Below are positions 34,625 to 46,000 of a stretch of 64,000 bases of DNA, piece by piece (position 1 is the first letter of the stretch; each line of letters begins with the position of its first letter). The notes under the pieces were generated by a model that saw only the letters and a program-made list of their open reading frames with translations, was not told the DNA's origin and made no database searches. The DNA comes from Jackrogersella multiformis (Eukaryota; Ascomycota; Sordariomycetes; Xylariales; Hypoxylaceae): assembly GCA_902806575.1 (NCBI GenBank), contig CADCXD010000009.1, positions 2,480,001 to 2,544,000 on the forward strand, given 5' to 3'. Made by a program: the position numbers and the translations under genes.

Positions 34625-36171
34625 ATGTCTGACCAAACGAACGTCGAATTGCTCCTTGCAAAGTGTGTTGGCCAGAAGGTGAAGATCCCCGACCTTTTCG
34701 CCCTTTGCCCGTGGGGCGTAGACGTATCTCCTTGGGATGAGAAGCTGGAGAGTGAATTAGATCTGTGGCGATCAAGGTCAGTCTATGTATTTTATACCCA
34801 AAGTGTCCTAATAATTGTTTTGGTTCTCACAAGGATCAAGATGGATCAATGATCCAACGAGCTTAAAGCGCAATCGTATAGTTGACCCTTGTCTATTTGC
34901 AAGGGGGGTTGCTCCCAAAGCTACCATTGAAGAGTTGACAATTATGTCTAAGTGGGTTGCTTGGGTAAGTTTCGAGAAGCCGATATTCAGTATAATGATT
35001 TGAGACAAAGTATTAACGGCGTGGTAGATCTATTATTGGGACGATGGTGAGATATACTAGGTACCAAACCCACATTTGTCATCATGCTCACTGATTATTT
35101 ATTGCTTATAGCTCTTGACTTTGGTGAGTTTGATGGCATGACCCAGGAGGTGGTCACCCATCGCGAACAGACAATAGAATTGCTTCGCCAGAGTCTATTC
35201 AACACATCCGGGAGTTCCGTCAATCCTGCTACAATATCTCCGAACTATCTCACGGCCCAATCCATCCATGAATGGGCAGCTGTGATAGGAGAGAAGAGCT
35301 TGTCAGGTAATATTGACCAAATTATGAAGAATATAACCTATGTGCTGCTAACCTGTGTACTAGCCTCATTGAAGAACTGGATTTTTAGGGTTCTTTCCAA
35401 CTCCTGTACAGCCATTTCCCGCCTTCAACACGAGTTTGATGATGGATCCATACTAGATCTTGATACATACTGGAAGATCCGCATGGACTCATCTGCAGTG
35501 TTGCCTACTCTGGCGGTCATTCTGTCAGTTACCATGCCCTCGTCCTGGCTAGGTACTATGCTAACATCAGCTCAGGTATTCAGATCAGGTCGCCTTCCCC
35601 GATTGGTTCTTTGACAATGAGCTCGTCAAAAAGGCTGCAGATCTAGTTGACATCCTTATCTGAATGTAGGCACCCCATGATATATTTTGAGTTACGGAGG
35701 TGCTAACAACAAATAGTACTAACGATATTGTATCAGCACGATGTGAACTCGTAATTATATTATCCTCGATTCCTTGAACCATGCTAACAAGGAGCAGCAA
35801 TGTAAACATATCGACAATTATATACCGCTTCTCGTCCATCATAGAGGGATTACACCTCAAGAAGCTATAGATGAAGCATCTAGTGTTGTGCACCAGGCAT
35901 ACCTAGACTTTGAGGCATTGGAACCGCAGCTAATACAGCTTGGTAAGAGCCGCGGGATTCCAGACGAGATGCGAAGATTTATTGCAAGTTGCAGATATGC
36001 ATATACGGGCATTTCTAACTGGACGTAAGTAGCTTTGGTTAAAAGGGACCGGAACGATAAGCTTAATGCTAACCATTTGATAGCTATCATGTGAAACGAT
36101 TTCTTCCCTGGAAACCTGGTATGGACCGTGGTAGTGTATCGGTGGTGCTTGGAGAGGATCTACCGAAGTAG
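34625..36171 (+). CDS. Class I terpene synthase, possibly disrupted
   Basis: Expected to cyclise a prenyl diphosphate (probably farnesyl diphosphate) with magnesium. Exons 34625-34776, 34841-34964, 35028-35046, 35112-35306, 35364-35523 and 35576-35660 join in phase. The Asp-rich metal site appears across a micro-exon as IYYWDDALDFGEFDG (DDxxD). After LYSDQVAFPDWFFDNELVKK, the frame meets TGA at 35661-35663. The NSE/DTE metal motif follows downstream as TNDIVSARCEL (about 35716-35750), then KEQQCKHIDNYIPLL..., and the terminal WTYHVKRF (cf. the usual W...RY) across an intron to TAG 36169-36171. No canonical donor bypasses the TGA, and the next intron (35751-35791) would be only 41 bp. The gene is therefore either recently inactivated or uses unusual splicing. 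Confidence 0.7.
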
Positions 36172-37210
36172 TAACTTGATCTGTGAAGCTGGAACTGGTA
36201 TCATTGAAAGTTATACTAGACCACGGAGCACAATGGGTGTTTTGGAGCAAAATAGCTGGTTTGGTTGATGGATTAGTAATACTCGTATCTCTAGCCTAGA
36301 CTCCAAACTAGATCAGCAAAACTGTCTTCGCCTCATCAAGTTCCTTAACCGGGCAGTATGGGACCATTTTAGGTCCGCCTCGTGACACTAGGGAGTTTCA
36401 CTCACCATGCCGCCTTGCCCCCCTTTATCTTTACAGAAAAACAGCGGGATGGGTAGTCTCTAAACACTGAATCTATATTAGGCACATATCTACTTTGCCA
36501 TCCAGTTGTTGATAAGGAGTCCCTGATTATACCTACCTAGGGTATGCCTTCAATCCAAAAGTTGCTTGAAGCTGACTAAGTCAGCTTTCTTCCATAACAT
36601 TAAAAGAACGGCTTAGGTTACCCACATATTAATGCTTAGTTTGACCACGGTTTTCTGAAAAGGTTTAAACATTTAGGCATACAGAAATGTTGCTTTCATA
36701 ATCCTATCTGAACAGAGAAACACCCGTACCTACCTACCTAGATAGGTATCTAGGTAGGTTAGGTAGTTTTCGCCCACAGCACTTCCCTAGACACTTCGCT
36801 CCTAACACTCTGGAATGGTTCATAATCTAAGAGGTAAGGTATCATGTATGCTGGCTTTCAAGTTCGTTTAATTCAGGTCAGGGAGCCGATATCTCCGCGC
36901 CCGACGATACATCCAATTGCTAAGTGCTAACCTCTTTCCTTATTAAACCTGTACAATGCATACCCTGAAAGTGTGGACTCTTGATATTGTATATCGGTTT
37001 CTTACCTTAACTAGGAGCTGCAAGTAGGTTCACATTTACACTACTAGGGTTACTTACTATCACCTTCGCTTCAATGACGCACAATGTAATCTTAGCTCTT
37101 GTTTGGCTCAGCTAGTAACATATCGGGGACGAATGCAACATATCTTGGGTCCGGTCTTCAGAAGGTCGAGGTCAACCTACGTATGCTACAACTCCAGATT
37201 GTGCTTCTCA
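36172..37210. other. Intergenic, 1 kb
   Basis: Contains a strong TACCTACCTAGATAGGTATCTAGGTAGG array at about 36727-36762 and another copy near 36530. No gene is recognised. Confidence 0.5.
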
Positions 37211-37931
37211 TCAAGGATCTAAGCCTTCCTGCAGAGTTAGGTGTCCTTGACTGCTCTCTGCACCATGAACCGCCGACTTCTCTTTCTCTTCGATGGATTC
37301 CCAATCCCAATCACATTTCCACATATCTTCCTTCTCTTGATCATGAGCTGGATTGTCTACCCATTCTAGAGGCTCCGATTTCGGAAACCCGTCCTTCCCG
37401 ATGCATTGTCGGCGTAGCTTGCCCGTCTTCATTCTGTACGAATCTGCTAGGAACTTGGCGCGAGCGGCGATCTCTAGGTGTCCTGCATTCAATTTGTCAT
37501 TGCGTGATATTTGAGCACGTTCGACTGCCTTATTGTAGTAGTTCATGGCCATGAAGGATGAATTGTTGACCCAAATTCCTGCTTGTCGTATGAGGTACAA
37601 TTTCCTCGAGATGCGTGATTGCTCTTCGATAGCAACGTAGCATGCCTAATTGGTTGTATATTGTGTTAGCGAGCCAAGCATGGTAATCTAGGGACTTTAC
37701 TGAAGGTACTCTCCTACCTCGATACCTCGGCAGTAGATGTCGAGTCGTAGGTTAGCATCTCCAAGATCTACTGGTGCCTCGTCCCAGTCGATACTCTTGT
37801 GGTACACAGTGGTTATGGTAGGGTCCGCCATCATGGGCACATACTCGGGGTATTCCAGCACCATATTCGGATAAAACAGTTGACTCTTATGGGAGGAAAT
37901 GATGGTGTATTGTTGATCCGCTTCCCAATAA
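37211..37931 (-). CDS. Hypothetical protein, N-terminus unresolved
   Basis: Two minus-strand exons join in phase: 37931-37718 and 37645-37211 (GTAGGA...TTAG intron). They encode about 216 residues with continuous composition: YPNMVLEYPEYVPMM, KSIDWDEAPVDLGDANLRLD, IEEQSRISRKLYLIRQAG, then a helical, charged region with MAMNYYNKAVERAQ and LEIAARAKFLADSYR. The upstream exon, with the start codon, could not be placed; the 5' boundary at 37931 is an acceptor (TTGCAG). The helical half resembles tetratricopeptide-type helices but no repeat is clear. I do not recognise the family. The position next to the terpene synthase is the only context. Confidence 0.55.
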
Positions 37932-39929
37932 CTGCAACAGCAAACTAGGGAATTTGAGGAAGCCTTGAGCCGTTACGCAGAAAAGTGGTAGAGTAAAGAG
38001 ATGATGTATATCATGTATGGGGATAGGTTTTATGCGGTCGATAATCAGACGCGGGTTAGTAGAAGTGAGAGAGTAAGAGATGTTTTCGATGGCGAACGTA
38101 AAGAGTTCTAGTGGAAAACAAGGGTGTGTTCATAGATTTAGATATTTAAATGTATCGAAGAAGGGAATATTGTAAGGTAATGAAGTAATAATAGCTGACT
38201 GCTTAGCAGTGTTTAGTACGAGAGAAACCTTCAAATAGTGACGATGAAGGTGGTATAGGTCATTGCCTCGTATCCTTAGAGGGTACAAAAATATAATTCA
38301 TGAGAGAGAGATTTGCAACGCGTCTACAAACTTTAAATAACTCTGTGAGCCTCGAACTTATGTTCGTCCATCACGAAAAGGCGCGTTATATCGAGCCTCT
38401 TGAGAAGCATCTAACTAGGTATTCTTGATCTCTCGACTAGTACGTAGGGTTGGCCTAAGCACATCTGTATTTCATTTAGACACGTCTACAAAGAGAAAGA
38501 GGTATGATGAACATTTAAAGCTTACTAACTAGTATAGTACTATTAGATTATCTACTCATTGTTAAGGCTATCTTCACAGCAGTTATGTATTAACTTTTAT
38601 ATTAGAGATTCGTTGACAATCTCTTGTAAAGCACAGGTGCCTTATAGATATATAATATGAATTACGATCACAATAGGGAATTATTTACATAATAATTAAT
38701 ATTATGATACTATGCCTGTATTTAAATGTAGGTTTCAAAATACTCCTGCACATCTTTCTATGGCACTTCGAAAATCTAACCTAGCCGATGTCTTAACGTT
38801 ACATTAAAATAAAACCACCCCAATTAAAAGATTTAAAACATTAATGATTGTAAATATATAATTTACTAACAGATAATAAAGTAGCCTTAATGTGAATTTG
38901 TCACGTTATTTTGTTAACGGCTTGTCCGTATAGGTCCGGGTCATTTAAGCTAGATATGGCAAGTAACGCGGAGGTTAACGGCCGAATAATAAATGGGTCT
39001 TGAGCGGAAGACGGCCTTGGCAATCGGGTTGCGGGTCTCACCGGCCCTAATCGAGCACTTAACCCAAGAGTTGGCAGCCACGACTTACCATTCATATTTA
39101 TTCACCCACCCCCATACAAATATTGAAGTTTAAACACCAATACGTACCTGGTTTGACCACAAGTTCCGGGATTGACCATGCCACGAGAAGCTTTTCTCTA
39201 ACTTGATAATCCTCTCGATTGCAATTACACCCACCTAGAAAAGGTCGAGCGTATTATAGATTTTAGCTAGCAGCTTCGACGATATCCCCATTTCTGAGCG
39301 ACATCATTTACCAGCATTCTTAGTAGGTTAGCAGCTAATAGAGCTTCAGCATCAGCAACTCCATCCTTCATTGGGTAGAGACGAAACCTTATTGAGCAGT
39401 ATATTTCTAACTTGTGTAATCGGAATGCCTCAGAACGTCGAAATGGCATGGCTAGAGTAGCCGAGTTTAAAGATGTTCATCGGTGAAGGTCTTTTCCATT
39501 AGACAAACCTACAGTAGAAAGCTCCAGTCGCTGCCCATAATTGAGCTACCAGCAATTGAGCTACCAGCGAGATACCAATAGCGCTAACAGGAATCGAACC
39601 ACCTATTCTCACTAATAGGTGGGCTCTTTACAGAAGTGTTAAAGACCCACTGTATTTAAACAGGTACAGTGGGTACCGTACGAACTAAAATGCCTACCCC
39701 CACAAGAGTCTCGTCCAGCCCCGCATCGGTTGCCATTGGTACCTGCAGAATGCGCAAATCGTAAATATTTATTTAGAAGCAACAACTAACCTTAGGTACC
39801 TACTCTGTTAACGTTTACCTTATCTACCTCTTACACATACCCACGAGATGATATAACACGTCCACCCACCGCGGTATCCTAACATCTTTCTCAACTAGAT
39901 CGCACCAATCACCCCCGCCACCACCCCCA
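37932..39929. other. AT-rich intergenic, 2 kb, with structured element
   Basis: AT-rich DNA with no gene; the small minus-strand frames at 38901 and 39267 are not supported. A compact structured element occupies 39539-39674 (listed separately). The final 200 bp are the SPC19 promoter side. Confidence 0.5.
39539..39674. repeat. Structured element: direct repeat, B-box-like site, three hairpins
   Basis: A 15-bp direct repeat AATTGAGCTACCAGC occurs twice (39539-39568). GGAATCGAACC at 39590-39600 is a perfect Pol III B box on the minus strand. Three hairpins follow: CCACCTATT/AATAGGTGG (39599-39622), GTGGG-C-TCTTTA/TAAAGACCCAC (39619-39650), and ACCCACTGTA/TACAGTGGGT (39645-39674). Neighbouring hairpins share arms, so they cannot all form at once. 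No tRNA cloverleaf fits. Confidence 0.7.
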
Positions 39930-40571
39930 ATGGCGACCGCATCGACATCGTCCAACTCGGCCTCGTACGGGGACTGCGTGACCGCGCTGCGCACCTCGCT
40001 CTCCTTCCTCGAGTCCTCCGTATCCACGCTCGGCACCGGCGTCGCCGACTTCCCGCGGCTCGTGAGCGTGCTTAAGAGCGTGCGCGTACGTCTTCCCTCC
40101 CTCTTCCTCTTCCTTCCTCTCCTCCATTCTCTTCTAACCTACCTACCTACCTACGCACCTCCGTACTAACCCCGACCCGCCAAACAACAGCACTACGAGC
40201 TAATCCCGCAGCCGACCCTCGTAGCGGCCGAGTCCTCGCTGCGCGACGAGATCGGGCCGGCCATCGCGGCGCTGCTGGACCGCGCGGACGCGCACGTGGC
40301 GCGCGTCGAGCGCCGCGTCGACGCGCTGAAGGCGCGGTCCGAGCTGCAGCAAGGCCGGCTGCTCTCCACCACTTCCGCTTCCGCTTCCACCCCGACCCCC
40401 GCGACGCCCGCCGGCAGGCGCAAGTTTGGGGGCAGCGTGGGCGGAGTGGGGGTGGAGGGCAAGCTCAGGGCGCGGCAGAAGGAGGCCCTCCAGTACAGCG
40501 TCGAGCGCCTCGAGCTCGAGGTCTCCCAGAAGGAGCGCGAGTTGAGGAAGAGGCTGGATGCTGCGGCTTGA
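39930..40571 (+). CDS. SPC19: DASH complex subunit Spc19
   Basis: Two exons (39930-40085, 40191-40571) give 178 aa. Spc19 is part of the DASH/Dam1 ring that couples kinetochores to spindle microtubules in fungi. The N-terminus SYGDCVTALRTSLSFLESSV, then VADFPRLVSVLKSVR and, across the intron, HYELIPQPTL, are the family signature. The rest is coiled coil (DRADAHVARVERRVDALKAR; EALQYSVERLELEVSQKERE) around a Ser/Thr/Pro-rich insert. The length is typical of filamentous ascomycetes. Exon GC is far above the surrounding spacers. The first ATG in frame is used. SPC19 opens a block of conserved housekeeping genes that runs to SQT1. Confidence 0.92.
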
Positions 40572-42031
40572 GCGTGCGGGGTAGGACGCGACGGGATGAT
40601 ATGGTACGATACGGTACTATGCTATACAATATGGAGAAGGCTACGGCTAGGTGGGGGGAGAGTGTGGCAAGACTTGGACGTGATGGGATGGGGTGAGGTG
40701 AGATTAGTTCTACAGGCGAAAGCTATGACCCAAGTCTCGGAAGAAGAAGAAGAAGAAGAAGAAGAGGGGGCGTCTACTTTCAGTGCAATACTGCAATGGG
40801 TATATCACCACGAAACCAGAGGCAGAACCACGATACACCCCAACTCAACTATGCACGCCGAATTGGGTCCTCGGCCACGAACGAGAAGCCAACAAAAAGC
40901 CAGCCTAGACCCTTTCCACTACGCCATCCTACCCACGATTGCCGAACCTGAGATGACGTCGAATTCGAGAAGAGAGGGTAGGGCTAACCAAGCCGACCAA
41001 TAACACGGTTACGAGATACCGAAGGAAATAACAGGGCAGAGAACCGGCAGCGCGCTTTCTACACATGCCATGTGCGCAAATACCCAGGGATGTCAGCGTG
41101 TATTTCCTAAGGAAGAAAGATAGCACCACAATACAGAGTGTAATGAGAACTACGCGTGGATCGACGTAGAGCCGTAGACCTTGACCTCACATCTCGTCGT
41201 GCATGTTTAACGCTGAGGTCTTGCACGGAGGTTTCCAGAGGGTCTAGATGGATATGCTCGAGTAAAACTCGTAATAATGCAATGAATACATTATATTGCT
41301 TACAAGTCTGCCAGTTTTCGAGCCAGACTAGAAAAAGGCAGTTATACTCCATCCCTTAACCCTTCCTATAAATATACACCGAACACTATACCTGCAGCAT
41401 ACAGCAACTCACGACAACATGTTACAAAATGCTCTATACAACTATCACTCGACAACACAGGCAATCATCAAATTTTTTTTAAATTGGTCTTCTTTCATTG
41501 ATTGATACCAGAGCTTTACCTATCTCCTGGAATCCGTATGAACCAATGGCGTGACGTTCGTAAATCCCGTTCGTTTCAGAAGGCTCCGTCCTACTCGCCC
41601 TACTCCGCCAGCTCAACTAGGTAAATATATGTTTCGAAAGGCGGGAAAACAGAGCGGTCTCCCGCGACTCATAGTGCAGGCCAACAAAAAGCGGGGGTCC
41701 GTATATCACATCGGGGTGCGACGCTCTGGATAAGCAGGAAGAGAAAAAAAGACAATAAACAATAAGCCAACCATCGTGGAATAATAATAAAAAGAGAATA
41801 GAGCCTTGCAAAAAGTAAAAGATAAAAACTACATCCGGCTATGTTGGTAACCCCGATTTTACTCCAACGCGTGTCCGTGGCCCAGTGTTTTGTGTACATC
41901 CTCTAAACCCGTTCAAATACAGATTGCTCACACCATCGTCTTTAGCGACGACCTGGATACCGTAATTCAAACGTTTCATTTCAAGGTCGAATGAACCTTA
42001 GAACGGGAAGTCCCTCAGCGTATTAGGTTCC
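40572..42031. other. Intergenic, 1.46 kb, between convergent genes
   Basis: 3' regions of SPC19 and SHO1. There is a GAA trinucleotide run at about 40739-40766. The 135-codon frame at 40596-41003 reads through this run and is not a convincing gene. Confidence 0.5.
40739..40766 (+). repeat. GAA trinucleotide microsatellite
   Basis: About eight consecutive GAA units in the 3' region of SPC19. Confidence 0.85.
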
Positions 42032-43094
42032 TCATAATAATATGAGATAGTTGCTGGGTGCTATGCCTGTCTCGCCGGTTTCTTTTCGTGCCTGCCACCA
42101 CCGCCCGCTTACATCGCTAACTTCGAGTATCTCATGCTTGGAAAATGAAATCTCGTTTGCGTCATCCGGGTTGGCTTCGTAGCTGTAAATAGCCTTCGCA
42201 CGATACGGATACTCGGTTGGCGCAGCAATTTCGGGCTCGTTTTGTGCCGGTGATGGTGCCTTCGGAACACCCGGAAATCCGGGAGCAGCACCTGAGTTAC
42301 GCGGAGCATTGCCATTGAAGCCTCCAACGGGAGATGGGTTCTCAAATCCGTTGAGCTGAGCGGAAGTGTACATCTGTGGGGGTTGAACGGAGGTGGACGT
42401 TTCGGGGCGATATCCTCCGTTCATGGTTTGTCGGTTCGTTGACGACTCCTTAGCTAGAGCGAACGAATCGATATATGCACGTGGCACAGCAGATGGTGCA
42501 GATCCAAAATAGAAAATCCATACAATCTAAGGAATACGTTGTTAGCGAATTGTTACTATAAAAAGCCACGGTTGGATGACTACTGGTTATACACATTTAA
42601 GTGAATTTGACTGTAAACTTACGTTGACCATGGATAGCAGAATAAAGCCGGCCGCAGCAGCCTCCCTAGCTGCTACAGCAGAGTAAACCAGCGCGTTCAC
42701 GGATGAGGTGGTGGCGATAAGGCCACAAGCCAGATAGCCAACAAGCGCGATGTGATAAGTTTGAATACAATCGGATGCAACCACAACAAATACTCCAATT
42801 ATCAGGGGTAGCATGAATACCAGCGCGAACCATGAGTACGGCGGGAAGGGATCTTTACGAGTCTCTTGTACGCGAGCAATAATAGAACTTATAAAAGAAA
42901 TAAACCACGCGAGCTGATAGGAAGATTTGTAGTTAGCATGAGACCTCTACAGAAGACATAGAATGATGCTGAGAGCAACAATTGGGTATTCAACATACCC
43001 CTGCAATAGAAACTGTAGCGAGGGCGAATGGATCGCCGATGATATTAGACATGTTCATGCCTCTACGGCCGTAACTCGCCCGGGAATGTTCCAT
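42032..43094 (-). CDS. SHO1: Sho1 osmosensor
   Basis: Membrane sensor and scaffold feeding the HOG MAP-kinase pathway; its SH3 domain recruits Pbs2. Minus-strand exons 43094-42999, 42913-42623 and 42526-42032 (all phase 0) give 293 aa, normal for the family. Four transmembrane helices lie in residues about 25-140 (IGDPFALATVSIAGLAWFIS; LPLIIGVFVVVASDC; YHIALVGYLACGLIATT; AAGFILLSMVN). A Pro/Gly-rich linker follows, then a complete C-terminal SH3 domain (AKAIYSYEANPDDANEISF ... ISFSKHEILEVSD ... GRWWQARKE ... GIAPSNYL). The start at 43094 (MEHSRASYGRRG) gives the usual N-terminus; an ATG 12 codons on is possible. Confidence 0.95.
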
Positions 43095-46000
43095 TTTGCG
43101 TAGCGAAGGGGAATGGAGAGAGCCGTACGAGGGCATAAGGAAAGAGGAAAGCTTCACGCTCGGGAATGACAATTAATAATCGAAACCTGGTGAACCACGA
43201 TTGGCCACTTGGACATGGGACGTGAAGTGATATGCGGGTAGGAGCAAATCGTGGGCCTTGTTAATCGCCCGTCGCGGAAATGTGGCTGTGCTCCGGAAGT
43301 TGCAGACAGAAACCCAATAGGTTTGTTGGTTTGAATGGCTGATTAGTCGATATCGCGACCGCAAGCTTGGCGGGATTTAGGCGGGGATTTAATTCTCTAC
43401 AAAGGAGTGACTGGAGTCGGAGCGTCGAGGACGTGGAAAGTCTGATAGACAAAGTGTGAAATGCGGTTGAACAAGCGTTGCGCGGGTTGAAAGGTCGCTA
43501 AATAGTATTCTTAGTATACGATGCCGCAAATAGTAGCGCGCCGTCTATAGTTGGACTTCACGTGGCGTAAGTGGTGATGCGACCGCGTACCGTTGCGAAT
43601 GGAATAGTTGGCAAATATATATCTTGCAAGGAATTGACCAAAAATATTTCTTCCGCGACGCGAAAAAAAACCAAGAATCGAAAAGCAGTTGCGTAGGTAA
43701 ATATGCGATCGAGAGTCCAGTCGGCAATGATAATATATGTCGGATGGAGGGTGGAGAAAGCCTATAGCAGAAGCGTGTGAAGAGCCTATTGTCGTCCAAC
43801 TTCCTTGACTACCTAGGATATCGACAGATTTAGGTCGACCCGGTTGAAAATGACTTTCGACTGATACAGCGACAACGAAAGACGAGAGACGGGAGAATTA
43901 AATCGACTACAGTCCCGAATCGAGGTTACGGACGAAGTACGAGGTGGCGAGGTGTAAAGACGTAAGAGGGTGAACGAGCTCGACCTTATTCCTATTCTTT
44001 CTTAATTCCTTCTTCTCTTAATTTTCCCCGGAGTAGCAAGTATACACACGGTATTGCTAACTCCTTACTCCTTCGCAGTTCCTGACGGCGCGCGTAAATA
44101 ACCCTCTAACTGCAGAACACCGGCTACAATATGTACGTTCGTGAGAAGCGAAGTTGGATCGTTCCACGGTTGCAAAGCTTGGCTTAGAATCGAACAAAAA
44201 TGATTGACAGGAATAGGCTCGTCTTCGCGATGACGGGGATATGGAGGGAATGGGAGGGGAAGAGGAAGGGGAAGTGGAAAAAGAAGGGATAGGCAAAAGC
44301 GTAAGAAGAGAATAGGTAAGGTAGGATGGGATTGGGATTGGGATGGGATGGGATGGTGGGAGAAAAAAGGTTAAAGGAACCTTGGAACCTGGAATCCAAA
44401 CCAAGCAATCAAATCAAATGGAGAAGGGGGAAAGAAAGGTGGATGGGTGGATGGTGCGTCCCGGGTTGGTACCACTACATAATAATACACTAGCTGCACT
44501 ACACTTGCACTAGATGGTAGAGAAAGCGCAAATTCGAGGTCGAATGTTCCTGACGAATTCTGTAGTGTTGCTGTGTAATCTTGTAGAGAACGATAGGAGA
44601 GGGTTGAATGGGTACAAAGGGATGTTGGCGCTTGTAAGATTAAGATACAAAGATTCTCCGAGACAAGTGCCTCCATTCTAATGTACTTGAGAAAATTATA
44701 GATTGTACTACTATTAACATTAATTACGGGAGGCCCTTCGGCTTAGAGTCCCTGAGTACCTAGGTAACTGGGGTTTATGAACTACCCCCCTGTACGGTAC
44801 CTAGCCGATACCCAATAAGGTTAGCAATTTGCCGTCGGTGGACCTGCTTTTACAGGTATGTAAGCCTGGCAGGCCTGGTTATCTTTCTCTTTTCACCCTT
44901 GCCTTCCGAGTTCATTTGCATTCAATGAGCTGGACCTCGATCAGCTTTGATGCTCGATGCACGATGATTGGCTTATAACCTTTCTCCATTCAATGTTCAA
45001 TGTTGTACACACGAACACTTATTTCCATTGGGCCTTGTTCTAATTGTTCTAATTAACCTTACGTACATTATGTAAGTAAACGTTCGCTCTAGATCTTGCT
45101 GTTACAATATCGCAATAAAGCCGAGCATTTACTGGCGAAGGGTTATTTCTATGAACACCATACACTAGATCGCCCGCATGCTTTGGTGTTTTCGTAGCCA
45201 GGGCGCTAAAGCAGGAACACGACGAATAGACGACTCGAATCTAGCAGGTGGCGGCAATGGCCTGGAATGCAGTGATCAAGTTGACGATGGTTGGATGATC
45301 TGCGAAATGGGATGTATGGGGAAGACGGAGTCGCATGCTTGCTGTGCAATGTTTGAGATTTGGCTGGGATCCAAAAGCTTTCCAAGGTTGCCAAGCATGA
45401 AGGGGATGCAAGGTCTTGGGTATTAGTTCTTAGGCAGTTAGACCAACTAATACACTATTGATGCTTCGTGTGTGCGCGTGTTGGCAGCCTACTAGGTACC
45501 TACCTAAGGTATGTAAAATCTCTTAAACTTCTTCTTCTGCTACTCTGTTCATCTACATTAGATATATGTAAGTGTATTCTATCTCAGGTGTGTTACCCGG
45601 CGAAGAGTGTATTCGCTGCTTATTGCTTAGATTTAGACACTTTCTCTTAGGACTCAATTCCTGCGGACCGAGCCATTCTTCCGCCCAACGCCGAACGATA
45701 TGCCAATTTACATACATGATGTGTATCAGGTTACAGAATATATTTGCTCCCGAACACATCTGTGCAGATATGTCTGTTAGTGTAGTCGTCAATATGGCTA
45801 AGTCAAAAGCCTTGATGCCTTCCGATAGGTAGACCGATGAAAAGTGACGCTATCTAGGGGTAAGCTCGATTGAAGTTTCACATTGCCCGTCAGACTTCCG
45901 TAGTAGCAGGGCCTCCCGCAGTAGGGTGTTGCAATGATGCAAAGTACGGCTCTCACATGGCCAGTCCTATCCACCCTCACAGAGAAACAACTCGGCGGTA

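Noticed and set aside
39552..39600. tRNA gene on the minus strand (perfect B box GGTTCGATTCC plus A-box-like TAGCTCAATTG)
   Set aside because: The A-box-like site lies downstream of the B box on the same strand, the T stem does not pair, and no acceptor stem was found.
40596..41003. 135-codon frame after SPC19
   Set aside because: It reads through a GAA microsatellite, has no domain, and lies in a 3' flank.
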